Shown here: in pieces, positions 52,589-62,057 of the stretch
How the letters are laid out: each line of letters opens with the position of its first letter
Position numbering within the stretch: the first letter of the stretch is position 1
Source of the DNA: Acidobacteriales bacterium 59-55
Lineage (GTDB): Bacteria > Acidobacteriota > Terriglobia > Terriglobales > Acidobacteriaceae
DNA length: 64,000 nt
Assembly: GCA_001897435.1 (NCBI GenBank)
Contig: MKSV01000008.1
Coordinates: 62,001-126,000 of the forward strand
Reading direction: 5' to 3'
Made by a program: the position numbers and the translations under genes
Notes under the pieces: model-generated
What the model was told of the DNA's origin: nothing
Seen by the model: the letters and a program-made list of their open reading frames with translations, nothing else
Database searches by the model: none

Positions 52589-53392
52589 ATGCCCATACAC
52601 GTTTCAACCGAGAACCGTTGGCTCCTTCGAATCTCCAAGAGTGCGAAGCCATCCTTGAGGCTAGTCTGTTTTCCCTTTGCAGGATCTAGCGCGTCGATTT
52701 TCAGGCCATGGATTGATCGCCTGCCAGCGGAGGTCGAGGTTCTGGGGGTACAACTTCCTGGCAGAGAGAATCGTCTCCGGGAGCAATATATCCGCAACAT
52801 GGACGAAATCGTGGAGCATCTCGAGCGTGAGATCGGGCCGGCGCTCGATCCACCATATGTATTTTTTGGCCACAGCCTTGGGTCACTCATCGCCTACGAA
52901 CTACTCCAGCGATTAGAAGCGACAGGTCGAGGTCGGGCGGAGCTTTTCGTCGCGAGTGGAGCCCCTGCACCACATACATGTATTTCTTCAGGAGAGCCGC
53001 TTACGCTAACCAAGGAACAGATTCAACGAGACCTGCGAAAGATTTCTGGTACTGATACCACTCTCCTCGATAATGTCGAACTGATTGCACTTCTGCTTCC
53101 GATGTTCCAAGCCGATTTCGAGCTGTACGTCAATTACCGATATCGCGATGCCGCGCCTATTAAAACTCCCATCGTCGTCATCCGCGGAGCTGACGACATC
53201 TACATTAGTCACCAACGCCAATTGGAATGGAATCGACATACTCATGGGCAGTTCTTGTTTCATATCGTTCCCGGCGGCCATCACTTCATGATCGATTCAT
53301 CTGAAGCAGTGCTTGGGCTGATCAATAACTATCTCAAACCAATACTCAGTCGACACATCGGTTGCGGATTGCCCATAGTTCAGGACGCTTGA
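52589..53392 (+). CDS. Type II thioesterase
   Basis: 267 aa alpha/beta hydrolase of the GrsT/RifR type. N-terminal LVCFPFAGSSASIFRPW, nucleophile elbow FFGHSLGSLIAYEL (Ser about residue 95), Asp in VIRGADDIYI, and His in VPGGHHFMID. Such enzymes clear misprimed or stalled carrier proteins; here it is the only thioesterase in the locus, so it might also release the product. It lies between the second and third PKS modules, oriented with them. No Shine-Dalgarno at the ATG. Confidence 0.88.
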   Translation: MPIHVSTENRWLLRISKSAKPSLRLVCFPFAGSSASIFRPWIDRLPAEVEVLGVQLPGRENRLREQYIRNMDEIVEHLEREIGPALDPPYVFFGHSLGSLIAYELLQRLEATGRGRAELFVASGAPAPHTCISSGEPLTLTKEQIQRDLRKISGTDTTLLDNVELIALLLPMFQADFELYVNYRYRDAAPIKTPIVVIRGADDIYISHQRQLEWNRHTHGQFLFHIVPGGHHFMIDSSEAVLGLINNYLKPILSRHIGCGLPIVQDA

Positions 53393-53486
53393 CTCGCCAA
53401 TCCAGCACTTTCAGAGGCTACCGGCGTTAATTGCTGCATTAGCCGGCGGTTGAGTCCTCCCGCCACCAAGATTTGAGGAGAAGTAC

Positions 53487-56400
53487 ATGCCTGACAATGA
53501 AACCCTCGACCAAATCTTTGCATGGAATGGAAGCGGTTCGGAGCCCATCGCCATCGTCGGTATGGCCGGACGGTTTCCCATGGCGAAAAATGTGCGCGAA
53601 TTCTGGATCAAGCTCTACAACGCGGAGGACTGCATTTCTCGACTTTCGCCAGAACAGCTTGAATCGGAGGGCATCGGTTCGGATGTTTACGAGGACCCTG
53701 ATTATGTTGCTGCGGCCGCGGTGCTCGAGAATGTGGAACAATTTGATGCAGAGTTCTTCGGAATTCCTCCCCGGGAAGCCGAACTCATGGATCCGCAGCA
53801 TAGAGTTTTTCTGGAATGCTGCTGGGAAGCTCTGGAAGATGCGGGATACGACCCAAGGAGCTGCGGGAATGCGATGGGAGTGTTTGCCGGTGCTCGAACA
53901 GACACCTACCTGCTCAACATCTTTTCTCACCCAGGGCTCGTTCAGGCAGTAGGTCCGGTCCACCTGGGACTAGGAAACGATCTAGCGTTTCTCACCAGTC
54001 GAGTATCGCACTTCCTCAATCTCACGGGGCCAGCCGTTTCCATTCAAACTGCTTGTTCGACCTCGCTTGTTGCCGTTCATCTCGCTTGTGAAAGCCTCAA
54101 GAAACAGCAATGCAATGTCGCGCTGGCCGGTGGAGTCGCCATCAGTGTCCCACATTACGTTGGTTATCGATATGAGGAAGGCTCGCTTCAGTCTCCCGAT
54201 GGGCGCTGCCGTGCTTTCGATGCCGCAGCCCGTGGGATGGTTTTCGGAAACGGTGCGGGAACTGTCGTCCTCAAGCGGCTCGGTGACGCGCTTGCCAGCC
54301 ACGATTCCATTTACGCTGTTATTCGCGGCTCAGCCATCAATAACGACGGTTCGGACAAAGCAAGTTTTACAACGCCAAGCGCCCAAGGCCAGATGAACGT
54401 CATCCGTGAAGCATTGCGAGTTGCGGATGTGTCACCGGACACCATTGGCTACGTTGAGTGCCACGGCACGGGGACACCGTTGGGCGATGCCATTGAAGTC
54501 CGTGCACTCATGAAGGCATTCGGCAAAGGCGCTCCGGGATCTTGCGCAATCGGCTCCGTAAAGACAAATGTGGGACATCTGGACGCGGCTGCGGGGATGT
54601 CAGGGCTCATCAAAACGGCGCTTAGCCTAAGGTACCAGACGATTCCGGCCTCACTCTACTATGAGAAACCGAATCCGCAGATCACCCTTCAAGGGACGCG
54701 CTTTTATGTCAATTCCGTTACTTCTCGATGGAAGGAAGCAAGCACCCCAAGGAGGGCAGGCGTCAGCGCCTTCGGCGTCGGTGGTACGAATGCCCACCTC
54801 ATTCTTGAGGAAGCTCCGCCTCTGCCATCCTCGGTAGAAAAAGAAGCTCTACAGATATTGCCTCTCTCTGCTCGATCCGAGGAAGCTCTTCATAGAGTCT
54901 GCGGGAACCTGGCTGAGCATCTCCGCAATCTCCCTCAGCTGAACCTTTCCGACGTTGCGTTTACCCTGCAGGAGGGACGCCATCCCTTTGGATTCCGCCA
55001 TGCGCTGGTCTGCAGCGGGATGAATGATGCAATCACTGCGCTTGACTCGGCTAATAATGGCGTCGGAGTATCTCAGAACTGCTGGGCGGCGACCTCTCCA
55101 GTGGTGAGCTTCCTTTTTCCGGGCCAAGGTGCGCAATACCCCGGCATGGGCAGAGATCTCTATGTTAAGGAGCCTATATTCCGGCGGCACATCCGTCAGT
55201 GTTCCGATATTCTGTCCCCTTTGCTTGACGTCGATCTTGTGGCCGTTTTGTACGAGACTCCTTCTTCTGAGTCGACACACGACATTGACGTTGGCGAGCC
55301 ATGGATTGCGCAGCCGGCACTCCTTGCCGTCGAATATGCTCTCGCGAAACTTTGGATCTCCTGGGGAATTGAGCCGGAATCGATGTTTGGACACAGCCTC
55401 GGCGAATACGCCGCCGCAGCCCTTGCAGAGGTGATGAGCATTGAGGAAGCACTCCGGCTCATTGCTATAAGAGGGCAGCTTATGCGGCAGATCCTTCCGG
55501 GCGCGATGTTGGCAGTCTCGCGATCCGGTGCCTCGATCTCTCCTCGGCTAACTGACGAATTGGCTGTCGCAGCTTTCAACGCGCCTGATCTGTGCACTAT
55601 CGCGGGAACACCCGATGCCATCAGAGCCTTCGGAACTGAGTTGAAAGCGGAAGGGATCGCTTGTCAGCCTTTGCGGGCATCGCATGCATTTCACAGCTCT
55701 CTAGTTGAGCCAGCGATTGAGCCCTTTCTCTCCGAACTTAGAAAAATTCGTCTGAATCCTCCACGAATTCCCTTCATCTCCGGCGTCACCGGGACATGGA
55801 TTCAGAAAGACGAAGCGCAAAGTCCTGAATACTGGTCCCGGCAAATGCGCCTTCCGGTGCAATTCGACGCCGGTCTTACTGAATTGCTCCGTGGCGAGAA
55901 CAGAATGCTCCTCGACATCGGACCTGGCCAAACACTACGGGGCCTGGCGCTTCATAAAGATCGGGCTCGCGAAGACCCTCAGGTGTTCGCAGCCATGCCG
56001 CCTTCTATTGGCCCAAGCGAACAACGATCAGTTCTGACCGTTCTAACGCAGCTTTGGGAAGTCGGCGTGTCGCTGAAGTGGTCTAGAGTGCGTCAGAGCG
56101 AGGCCCAGAGAATATCTCTACCTACATATCCTTTCGAACGCAAGAGGTTCTGGATCGATAGGGCGAAAGGCTTAACTCGGCCAAATCTTACAAGCTCCGA
56201 TCAACCTCTTGATGCCAGCAGCAATCTGCGTTTCTCAAAGGTTCCGCGGCCGAACCTCAGGAACGTTTATGTTGCGCCACGCAACGATCTGGAGACGACG
56301 CTAGCCGGAATCTGGGAGGAGTTCCTTGGCCTTGACCTAGTTGGAATTAATGACGACTTCTTTGAACTGGGCGGCCATTCTCTCCTCGCTACCAAATTAG

Positions 56401-56522
56401 TTGCTGAGGTTCGCAGCAGAATCGGCGTCGAACTACCTCTTGCCAAGTTGTTTGAAGAGCCGACAATAACACAAATGGCGGAGACCATCCTCGTCTCGAA
56501 CACGGGCTTCGCTAAGTATTAG
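53487..56522 (+). CDS. Type I PKS module KS-AT-ACP (non-reducing, probably last)
   Basis: 1,011 aa, strong GAGGAGA before the ATG. KS (about 18-445): IQTACSTSLVAVH (Cys about 190), VECHGTGTPLGD, KTNVGHLDAAAG. AT (about 540-860): FGHSLGEYAAAA and SHAFHSSLVEPAI, a malonyl motif. ACP: ELGGHSLLATKLV (about 960). No KR, DH, ER or thioesterase domain follows; the protein ends about 45 residues after the ACP serine. With the preceding module it would create a 3,5-dioxo thioester, suited to release by spontaneous lactonisation or other cyclisation, or by an external enzyme. Confidence 0.93.
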   Translation: MPDNETLDQIFAWNGSGSEPIAIVGMAGRFPMAKNVREFWIKLYNAEDCISRLSPEQLESEGIGSDVYEDPDYVAAAAVLENVEQFDAEFFGIPPREAELMDPQHRVFLECCWEALEDAGYDPRSCGNAMGVFAGARTDTYLLNIFSHPGLVQAVGPVHLGLGNDLAFLTSRVSHFLNLTGPAVSIQTACSTSLVAVHLACESLKKQQCNVALAGGVAISVPHYVGYRYEEGSLQSPDGRCRAFDAAARGMVFGNGAGTVVLKRLGDALASHDSIYAVIRGSAINNDGSDKASFTTPSAQGQMNVIREALRVADVSPDTIGYVECHGTGTPLGDAIEVRALMKAFGKGAPGSCAIGSVKTNVGHLDAAAGMSGLIKTALSLRYQTIPASLYYEKPNPQITLQGTRFYVNSVTSRWKEASTPRRAGVSAFGVGGTNAHLILEEAPPLPSSVEKEALQILPLSARSEEALHRVCGNLAEHLRNLPQLNLSDVAFTLQEGRHPFGFRHALVCSGMNDAITALDSANNGVGVSQNCWAATSPVVSFLFPGQGAQYPGMGRDLYVKEPIFRRHIRQCSDILSPLLDVDLVAVLYETPSSESTHDIDVGEPWIAQPALLAVEYALAKLWISWGIEPESMFGHSLGEYAAAALAEVMSIEEALRLIAIRGQLMRQILPGAMLAVSRSGASISPRLTDELAVAAFNAPDLCTIAGTPDAIRAFGTELKAEGIACQPLRASHAFHSSLVEPAIEPFLSELRKIRLNPPRIPFISGVTGTWIQKDEAQSPEYWSRQMRLPVQFDAGLTELLRGENRMLLDIGPGQTLRGLALHKDRAREDPQVFAAMPPSIGPSEQRSVLTVLTQLWEVGVSLKWSRVRQSEAQRISLPTYPFERKRFWIDRAKGLTRPNLTSSDQPLDASSNLRFSKVPRPNLRNVYVAPRNDLETTLAGIWEEFLGLDLVGINDDFFELGGHSLLATKLVAEVRSRIGVELPLAKLFEEPTITQMAETILVSNTGFAKY

Positions 56523-56679
56523 TTCAACTCTTTGCACGCTCGGCCGGAGTCCCTCCATCGAGGCGTATCTCATCAATGCACTCTCCCAAATGAAAACTTG
56601 TTTGCACCTCCGCAGATCTCACCATGCAGACATATGGTTTGGCGAATGGTAACGCAATACGACTCAAAGGAGATTCGCA

Positions 56680-58728
56680 ATGAGTCCAAGCCAGTGGATT
56701 CTAGGACTAGGAGCATCGCACAATGGCTCCGCATGCCTCTTAAGGGATGGAGAACTCTTCGTTGCGATCCAAGAAGAACGCATATCCGGAATAAAGCGCG
56801 CGCCAATATGGGCTTGCCTACCAAGTCTCGCTCTCAATTATTGTCTCGAGGCGGCCGACATCACTCCAGAGGATTTGGACGCTATATGCTGCTGTATCTG
56901 TTCTCTTCATCCCTTGTCTCATCCAAACAATGATCTATCCACTAATCCCAGGTTACGTACAGCTCGGTTGGGCACCCGCGCGCGCACGATAACTCATCAT
57001 CTTGGGCATGCAATTAGCGCATTTGGCACCTCTGGATTCACCGATGCCGCAGTCCTGGTAGTGGATGGGTGGGGTTCATTCCTCGAAGATTTGGATCTCG
57101 ACGAGAGAGCAGCTGTTAGCGACGCGATCGTGGGTCCGAAAGAGACAATCTCCATGTATGAGGCTGAGGGGATTCAGATCAGACCGCTTCTGAAGTACGC
57201 TGGCGGTTGGGTGGAAAACCTCGACACCGGAAGTTCGAGCAATGCGGAGGGTATGAGAAGTTTCAACAGTCTGGGCGATATGTTTTCTTCAGTTTCAGAT
57301 CAGATTTTTGGGGCAAACCTAGATGCGGGAAAAGTGATGGGACTCGCACCATACGGAAAACCCACAATTCCCATCGAGGAGTTTCTCGTAATCGAAGATG
57401 GACATCTTCGATTCACGAGCCTAGTCACCCAGCGCTTCCCGCACAATCAAAGATATCCCAACCAATTGCACGAGTACTACAATCTAGCCAGTTCTGTCCA
57501 AAGGGCACTTGAGTACGCGATGATGTACCTCGTCCGCCAACTTCGTGCAATCTCGAACAGTGACAACTTGGCGATGGCCGGTGGAGTGGCACTAAACGGA
57601 ATTACAAATGAGAGGATCGTTCGCGAATCGGGTTTCAAAAATGTCTATATCATTCCCGCGGCGGAGGACAGCGGAACCGCTATCGGTGCTGCACTCTTTG
57701 CAGACTGGCAGCTGAATTCTCGGAACCGATACATCCGCTTGACGCGAGATTCACTCGGGCGTTCTTACACATCGGCGACGATAAGAAACGCGATCGAGAG
57801 CACGCCTTTCCTGGTTAAGCAAGAAACGAAGAATTCGATCGAAGCAGCAGTTGATCTCCTTTGCGAAGGGAAAATCATTGGTTGGTTCTCGGGGGGGTGC
57901 GAATTGGGCCCTAGAGCATTGGGGCAGCGAAGCATCCTCTGTGACGCCCGAGGGGCGGACGCGAAAAACATTCTCAACTCACGAGTGAAGTATCGTGAGG
58001 ACTTCCGGCCTTTTGCTCCGGTCGTGCTGGCGAACCATGCACCGGAATGGTTCGACCTCGAGGATGTCGAAGTTGAAAGCCCGTTCATGCTGCGCGTAGT
58101 GCCTGTACGCGAAGATAAACGCAGTTTGATTCCAGCCGTGGTTCACGTCGACGGAACGGGCCGACTGCAGACTGTCACGAAAGAACTAAATGGAACTTAT
58201 TATGCAGTTGTAAAACGCTTCTTTGAAAGAACAGGAGTTCCCATTCTGCTAAACACATCTCTCAACACCAGAGGTGAACCTGTCGTTGAGACACCCGAAG
58301 ATGCACTTTGGTGTTTACTAATGTCGGGTCTTGACGCATGTGTCTTCGACGGATTTGTTGTGACGAAAGAGGCGTCATATCCCCATCCACTCGAACTAGT
58401 GCCTGCCTTGATTGGTGATGCGGTTCAGATCGAGCCGAGACCAGACGTGCCCACAGATTTGGTGGTTTCCTGGCAAACGCAATGGGGTGAGGCTGTCTAT
58501 GCTCTTCCATCGCCGCTTCCTGACCGATACGAGGTTCTAGTGGCTGTCTTGAGAGAGATCGACGGTATTTCGAACGGCTGGACAATTCTGGAGAAGATTA
58601 ACGGCAAACCTGGTCGAGCACTAGCACCTGAGAGTTTCATTGGTATGCTTGCGCAACTTCGAAGAATGGGGACGATCGCGTTCTGCGTTGACCGCCCGGA
58701 TCACAGAGTTGCTCTAGCATCCGTTTGA
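56680..58728 (+). CDS. NodU/CmcH/BlmD-type carbamoyltransferase
   Basis: 682 aa, AAAGGAG before the ATG. The N-terminal Kae1-like domain has LGLGASHNGSACLL, the metal-binding HHLGHAISAFGTSG, VLVVDGWG, AGKVMGLAPYG and LAMAGGVALN. The C-terminal carbamoyltransferase domain has SGGCELGPRALGQRSILCDA and KYREDFRPFAPVVL, then ILLNTSLNTRGEPVVETPED. These enzymes transfer carbamoyl from carbamoyl phosphate, via carbamoyl-AMP, to hydroxyls of natural products or sugars. The last about 90 residues are an extra C-terminal extension, not part of the core. In bleomycin the homologue BlmD carbamoylates a mannose; here the acceptor could be the sugar made by the adjacent genes. Confidence 0.92.
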   Translation: MSPSQWILGLGASHNGSACLLRDGELFVAIQEERISGIKRAPIWACLPSLALNYCLEAADITPEDLDAICCCICSLHPLSHPNNDLSTNPRLRTARLGTRARTITHHLGHAISAFGTSGFTDAAVLVVDGWGSFLEDLDLDERAAVSDAIVGPKETISMYEAEGIQIRPLLKYAGGWVENLDTGSSSNAEGMRSFNSLGDMFSSVSDQIFGANLDAGKVMGLAPYGKPTIPIEEFLVIEDGHLRFTSLVTQRFPHNQRYPNQLHEYYNLASSVQRALEYAMMYLVRQLRAISNSDNLAMAGGVALNGITNERIVRESGFKNVYIIPAAEDSGTAIGAALFADWQLNSRNRYIRLTRDSLGRSYTSATIRNAIESTPFLVKQETKNSIEAAVDLLCEGKIIGWFSGGCELGPRALGQRSILCDARGADAKNILNSRVKYREDFRPFAPVVLANHAPEWFDLEDVEVESPFMLRVVPVREDKRSLIPAVVHVDGTGRLQTVTKELNGTYYAVVKRFFERTGVPILLNTSLNTRGEPVVETPEDALWCLLMSGLDACVFDGFVVTKEASYPHPLELVPALIGDAVQIEPRPDVPTDLVVSWQTQWGEAVYALPSPLPDRYEVLVAVLREIDGISNGWTILEKINGKPGRALAPESFIGMLAQLRRMGTIAFCVDRPDHRVALASV

Positions 58729-59060
58729 ACGCTCTAGGCGCGTTCTAATCTCAAGAAAATTCGACTAGCTCAATCCCTGCCCGTGTCTCCAACTTGTGCA
58801 CCTCAACTTTCTCCCATTGAAAGCGCTCCACCGATGGCGAAAGCTGAGTATCGGTATCTCGCTGATTGGCAATAATGAGATGACACTGGTCTCAGAATAG
58901 GTCTTCTCGCCAATTGCCCCATTCCCAAGATAGTTTCCTCCTGGAACTCTGTTGCTCTCTTCGGAGGCATACGGACGGAACGACTTGCCGTCTTCGAAGT
59001 CGTCTCCATTCACCTTTCTAATAGCGAAGACAAAAACGTACAAAATATTTGGAGGCTACC
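58729..59060. other. Gap between assembly-line and sugar genes
   Basis: About 330 bases without a convincing gene. A small hairpin (GAACGC ... GCGTTC) follows the carbamoyltransferase stop, without a T-run. A 92-codon leftward frame at 58765-59043 has no recognisable features. A separate promoter for the genes from 59061 onward may lie here. Confidence 0.35.
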
Positions 59061-59537
59061 TTGACCAACTTCTCGACCGCGACGCGCCAGCTTATTCTCT
59101 TCTTGATATTCCTTAGCCAGGCAGTCGTCATTAGCGTGGCTCAACAGGACACCCAACAGGCAGCTCCTCACTGCTCAAACTCCAGTCTGAATGGCGGATA
59201 CGGTTTCAGCGTTAACGGGATCACTGCGGGCGGTTTGCAATACTCGCTTGTGGGTCGGTTTGTCGCGGACGGTAAGGGCGGCGTGACAGGCACCAGTACC
59301 CAATCTGTGGCCGGTGCGATTTCGCGGCCGACGTTTACCGCAAAATACACAGTAAACGCGGATTGCACTGGAACAACCGATATAACCTTCGATTTTGGCC
59401 TGACGACACCGCTTGACTTCATCATCACCGACGATGGCAAGTCAGTTTACATCATCTCTGCAGGCGCTACTGGCAGCCAAGGCGACAATGAGACTGGGAC
59501 AGCAACCAGACAATTCAACAAACTTCAGCTTCACTAA
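59061..59537 (+). CDS. Small exported protein, acidobacterial-type hypothetical
   Basis: 158 aa. The TTG at 59061 is chosen because GGAGG stands exactly five bases upstream; a TTG at 59049 overlaps that site. A signal peptide (LILFLIFLSQAVVISVA-Q) precedes a short beta-rich domain: CSNSSLNGGYGFSVNGITAG, VGRFVADGKGGVTGTSTQSV, FTAKYTVNADCTGTTDITF. Gly/Thr-rich strands with two spaced Cys suggest a lipocalin-like or beta-sandwich secreted protein. It is in the middle of the cluster but has no biosynthetic motif; it may be unrelated. Confidence 0.65.
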   Translation: MTNFSTATRQLILFLIFLSQAVVISVAQQDTQQAAPHCSNSSLNGGYGFSVNGITAGGLQYSLVGRFVADGKGGVTGTSTQSVAGAISRPTFTAKYTVNADCTGTTDITFDFGLTTPLDFIITDDGKSVYIISAGATGSQGDNETGTATRQFNKLQLH

Positions 59538-59710
59538 GAACTCCGCACAATCAAATCGCGCAACTTAAGTGTTCTTCGAAGACAGGGCGGCCTACTGCAG
59601 CTCCGCCTTGTCGCATCTCTGCCTCGTTAAGACAAAATCCAGGAAGACACTATAGGAGCTCCATTCTATCGGCCCGATGATTGGGGTTTTATCTCTCAAA
59701 GGAGTACGTT

Positions 59711-60703
59711 ATGAAGCGAATTCTAGTGACAGGAGCTGGCGGCTTCATTGGTTCACATTTAGCGAGGCACCTCGTTGAAGAGGGTTTTTGGGTCCGGGGA
59801 GTGGATCTCAAGATCCCTGAATTCTCAAAGTCAGATTGCCAGGAATTTCTAGTCGGGGACCTTGGGGATCCTCATACGGCGGATCGCGCTACATCCGAGA
59901 TTGACGAGATTTACCAATTGGCTGCTGATATGGGGGGAGCAGGGTATATCTTTACCGGCGATCATGATGCCGTGGTTATGCACAATTCAGCAACAATCAA
60001 CCTTAACGTTCTCGAGTCCGCACGGAAATCAGGCGTTCGCCGCATCTTTTACTCTTCATCGGCTTGCATCTACCCAGAGCGCAACCAGATGGATCCAGGA
60101 AATCCGGATTGTTCAGAAGCTTCGGCATATCCGGCGGCACCCGACAGCGAATATGGATGGGAGAAGCTCTTCAGTGAGCGTCTCTATCTCGCTTATGCCA
60201 GGAATTTCGGAATCCAAGTTCGCATTGCACGTTTCCATAACATATTCGGTCCAGAGGGAACGTGGACGGGCGGTCGGGAAAAAGCACCTGCCGCAATCTG
60301 CCGTAAAGTTGCCGAGGCCGATCCAGGCGGCGAGATAGACATTTGGGGCGACGGCGAACAGACCAGATCCTTTCTCTATATCGTCGACTGCATCGAAGGG
60401 GTTCGTCGACTGATGGATTCGGAGTTCGCTGGGCCGGTTAATATTGGCTCGGAAGAGATGGTCACCATCAATTTCCTCGCGGAACTCGTAATGCAAATTG
60501 CGGGTAAGCCGCTACGAGTGCGCCATATCCGAGGCCCACTAGGAGTGCGCGGGCGCAATTCCGATAACCGCTTAATCTCCGAAAAGCTCGGTTGGACGCC
60601 TTCTCTCCCTCTCCGTGCAGGGCTGGAAGCCACCTACCGCTGGATCGATCAACAAGTACAACTCAATCGAGCACCGACCATGGCTGGTATATCCGAGGAT
60701 TAA
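59711..60703 (+). CDS. GDP-mannose 3,5-epimerase-like NAD-dependent sugar epimerase
   Basis: 330 aa from ATG 59711 (AGGAG six bases upstream). An extended SDR: NAD-binding TGAGGFIGSHLARHL, LAADMGGAGYIFTGDHDAVV, SSSACIYPE and the catalytic YGWEK. The ADMGG...GYI and SSACIYPE blocks are the hallmarks of GDP-mannose 3,5-epimerase (the plant GME and bacterial BlmG types), which forms GDP-L-galactose or GDP-L-gulose. With the carbamoyltransferase and two glycosyltransferases alongside, an L-sugar decoration of the polyketide is the natural inference. Confidence 0.82.
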   Translation: MKRILVTGAGGFIGSHLARHLVEEGFWVRGVDLKIPEFSKSDCQEFLVGDLGDPHTADRATSEIDEIYQLAADMGGAGYIFTGDHDAVVMHNSATINLNVLESARKSGVRRIFYSSSACIYPERNQMDPGNPDCSEASAYPAAPDSEYGWEKLFSERLYLAYARNFGIQVRIARFHNIFGPEGTWTGGREKAPAAICRKVAEADPGGEIDIWGDGEQTRSFLYIVDCIEGVRRLMDSEFAGPVNIGSEEMVTINFLAELVMQIAGKPLRVRHIRGPLGVRGRNSDNRLISEKLGWTPSLPLRAGLEATYRWIDQQVQLNRAPTMAGISED

Positions 60704-60763
60704 GTCTCAATCCCTTCAATGCAATGTCAAGACAATCCGAATTTAAAACAAACATCATCTCTC

Positions 60764-61957
60764 ATGCGCTTATTGATTACCAATTTCGGAACACGAGGAG
60801 ATTTCGAACCATTCTTCGCCTTAGCGGGCGAGTTGGAAGCACATCAGCACGAGCCAATTTTTGCCATTCCAGAGTCCGCGGTTTCAATGCTTAAACAATC
60901 CGGCTTCCGCTATGCCGTAATTGCCGCTGACGATCCGGAGCTACGCGATAAAATCAATCTCTCATGGTCAACGAATGCTGATGCATACGAAGCGAGCGGA
61001 CGTATGGCTGAGGAGTTCTCCATCTTGCAATCTTATCTCCCTGCCGCGTTGAAGGAACTTACGAACCTCTCAAGCACAGTTTCTCTTCTCGTTAGCGGCC
61101 CGGCGCAACCCTTGGCACGGATTGTTCACGAGACAACGGGAATTCCGTTTGTGTCAATCCAAGTCTCACACTTCGGCGGGAATGGAGGTCCTGCTATCCG
61201 CGAAGCGGGAGACAAGCTCGTGAATCCTTTCAGACGCAAGATCGGCCTTCCACCTGTTAAGGATCCGTTTACTACCGGCGCGAATTCACCGCAACTCGCT
61301 CTGTACGCCATGAGCCGTCATCTGAGACCTAGACCTGCCACTTGGCCCAGCCACTATCAGATCACCGGATTCTTCTTTTCGGATCCTGCCTACCATCCTC
61401 CACCGGAACTAACAAGTTTCCTCAAAGCGGGTGCGCCTCCTGTGGTCGTGACTTTGGGGAGCATGCCTCATCAGTCCCCAGAGGTTCTTCTCAGCATCAT
61501 TCTCGAGGCGTTGACGCTTTCCGAGAGCAGAGCTCTCATACAGGGATTTGACATTCCTACGGGCGGGTTGCGCGATAACGCGACTGTATGTGGAGTCGGA
61601 TATCTTCCACACTCGTGGCTATTTCGGTTCGCTAGTTGTGTTGTAACTCATGGGGGCGCCGGCACAGCCGCAGCAGTGTTTCGGTCAGGAGTTCCCGGTG
61701 TTTTCATCCCTCACAGCGAAATATATGACCAAAGATATTGGTCTCAGCTCGCCTATGAATATGGGTGTACTGTCCCGGCAATCCCTCTACAGAAACTCGA
61801 TGCGACTACGCTTGCACACGCAATTATGCAATGTAAAGAAGACCGAGTGCTTCGCAAAAACGCAGTTGACCTTGGGATCAAAATTCGTAGCGAGCGGGGG
61901 GTCGACACCGCGAGGCAAATGATCGAAACGATGATCGCAAGTTTTGGCCTATCGTAG
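60764..61957 (+). CDS. GT1/UGT-like glycosyltransferase
   Basis: 397 aa from ATG 60764, beginning RLLITNFGTRGDFEPFFALA as in antibiotic and sterol glycosyltransferases (GT-B fold). The C-terminal donor domain has VVVTLGSMPHQSPE, VGYLPHSWLFRFASCVVTHG and GGAGTAAAVFRSGVPGVFIP, the PSPG-like nucleotide-sugar site. These enzymes attach activated sugars to lipids, macrolides and peptides. Immediate neighbours are the L-sugar epimerase and the GT11 enzyme (next gene). It probably glycosylates a hydroxyl of the acyl-polyketide. No Shine-Dalgarno is evident. Confidence 0.85.
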   Translation: MRLLITNFGTRGDFEPFFALAGELEAHQHEPIFAIPESAVSMLKQSGFRYAVIAADDPELRDKINLSWSTNADAYEASGRMAEEFSILQSYLPAALKELTNLSSTVSLLVSGPAQPLARIVHETTGIPFVSIQVSHFGGNGGPAIREAGDKLVNPFRRKIGLPPVKDPFTTGANSPQLALYAMSRHLRPRPATWPSHYQITGFFFSDPAYHPPPELTSFLKAGAPPVVVTLGSMPHQSPEVLLSIILEALTLSESRALIQGFDIPTGGLRDNATVCGVGYLPHSWLFRFASCVVTHGGAGTAAAVFRSGVPGVFIPHSEIYDQRYWSQLAYEYGCTVPAIPLQKLDATTLAHAIMQCKEDRVLRKNAVDLGIKIRSERGVDTARQMIETMIASFGLS

Positions 61958-62057
61958 GTACTCCGGCAACAACAATCCAGGTGATCGAAGACAACTCCAG
62001 ATGAAAAGGGAGTTAAATGAACAGCGGAATTTCAATTTCGCGGCGAAAGGTCAACTC

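Noticed and set aside
58765-59043. 92-codon leftward frame between the carbamoyltransferase and the secreted protein
   Set aside because: No Shine-Dalgarno, domain, signal peptide or convincing composition; antisense to a likely promoter region.
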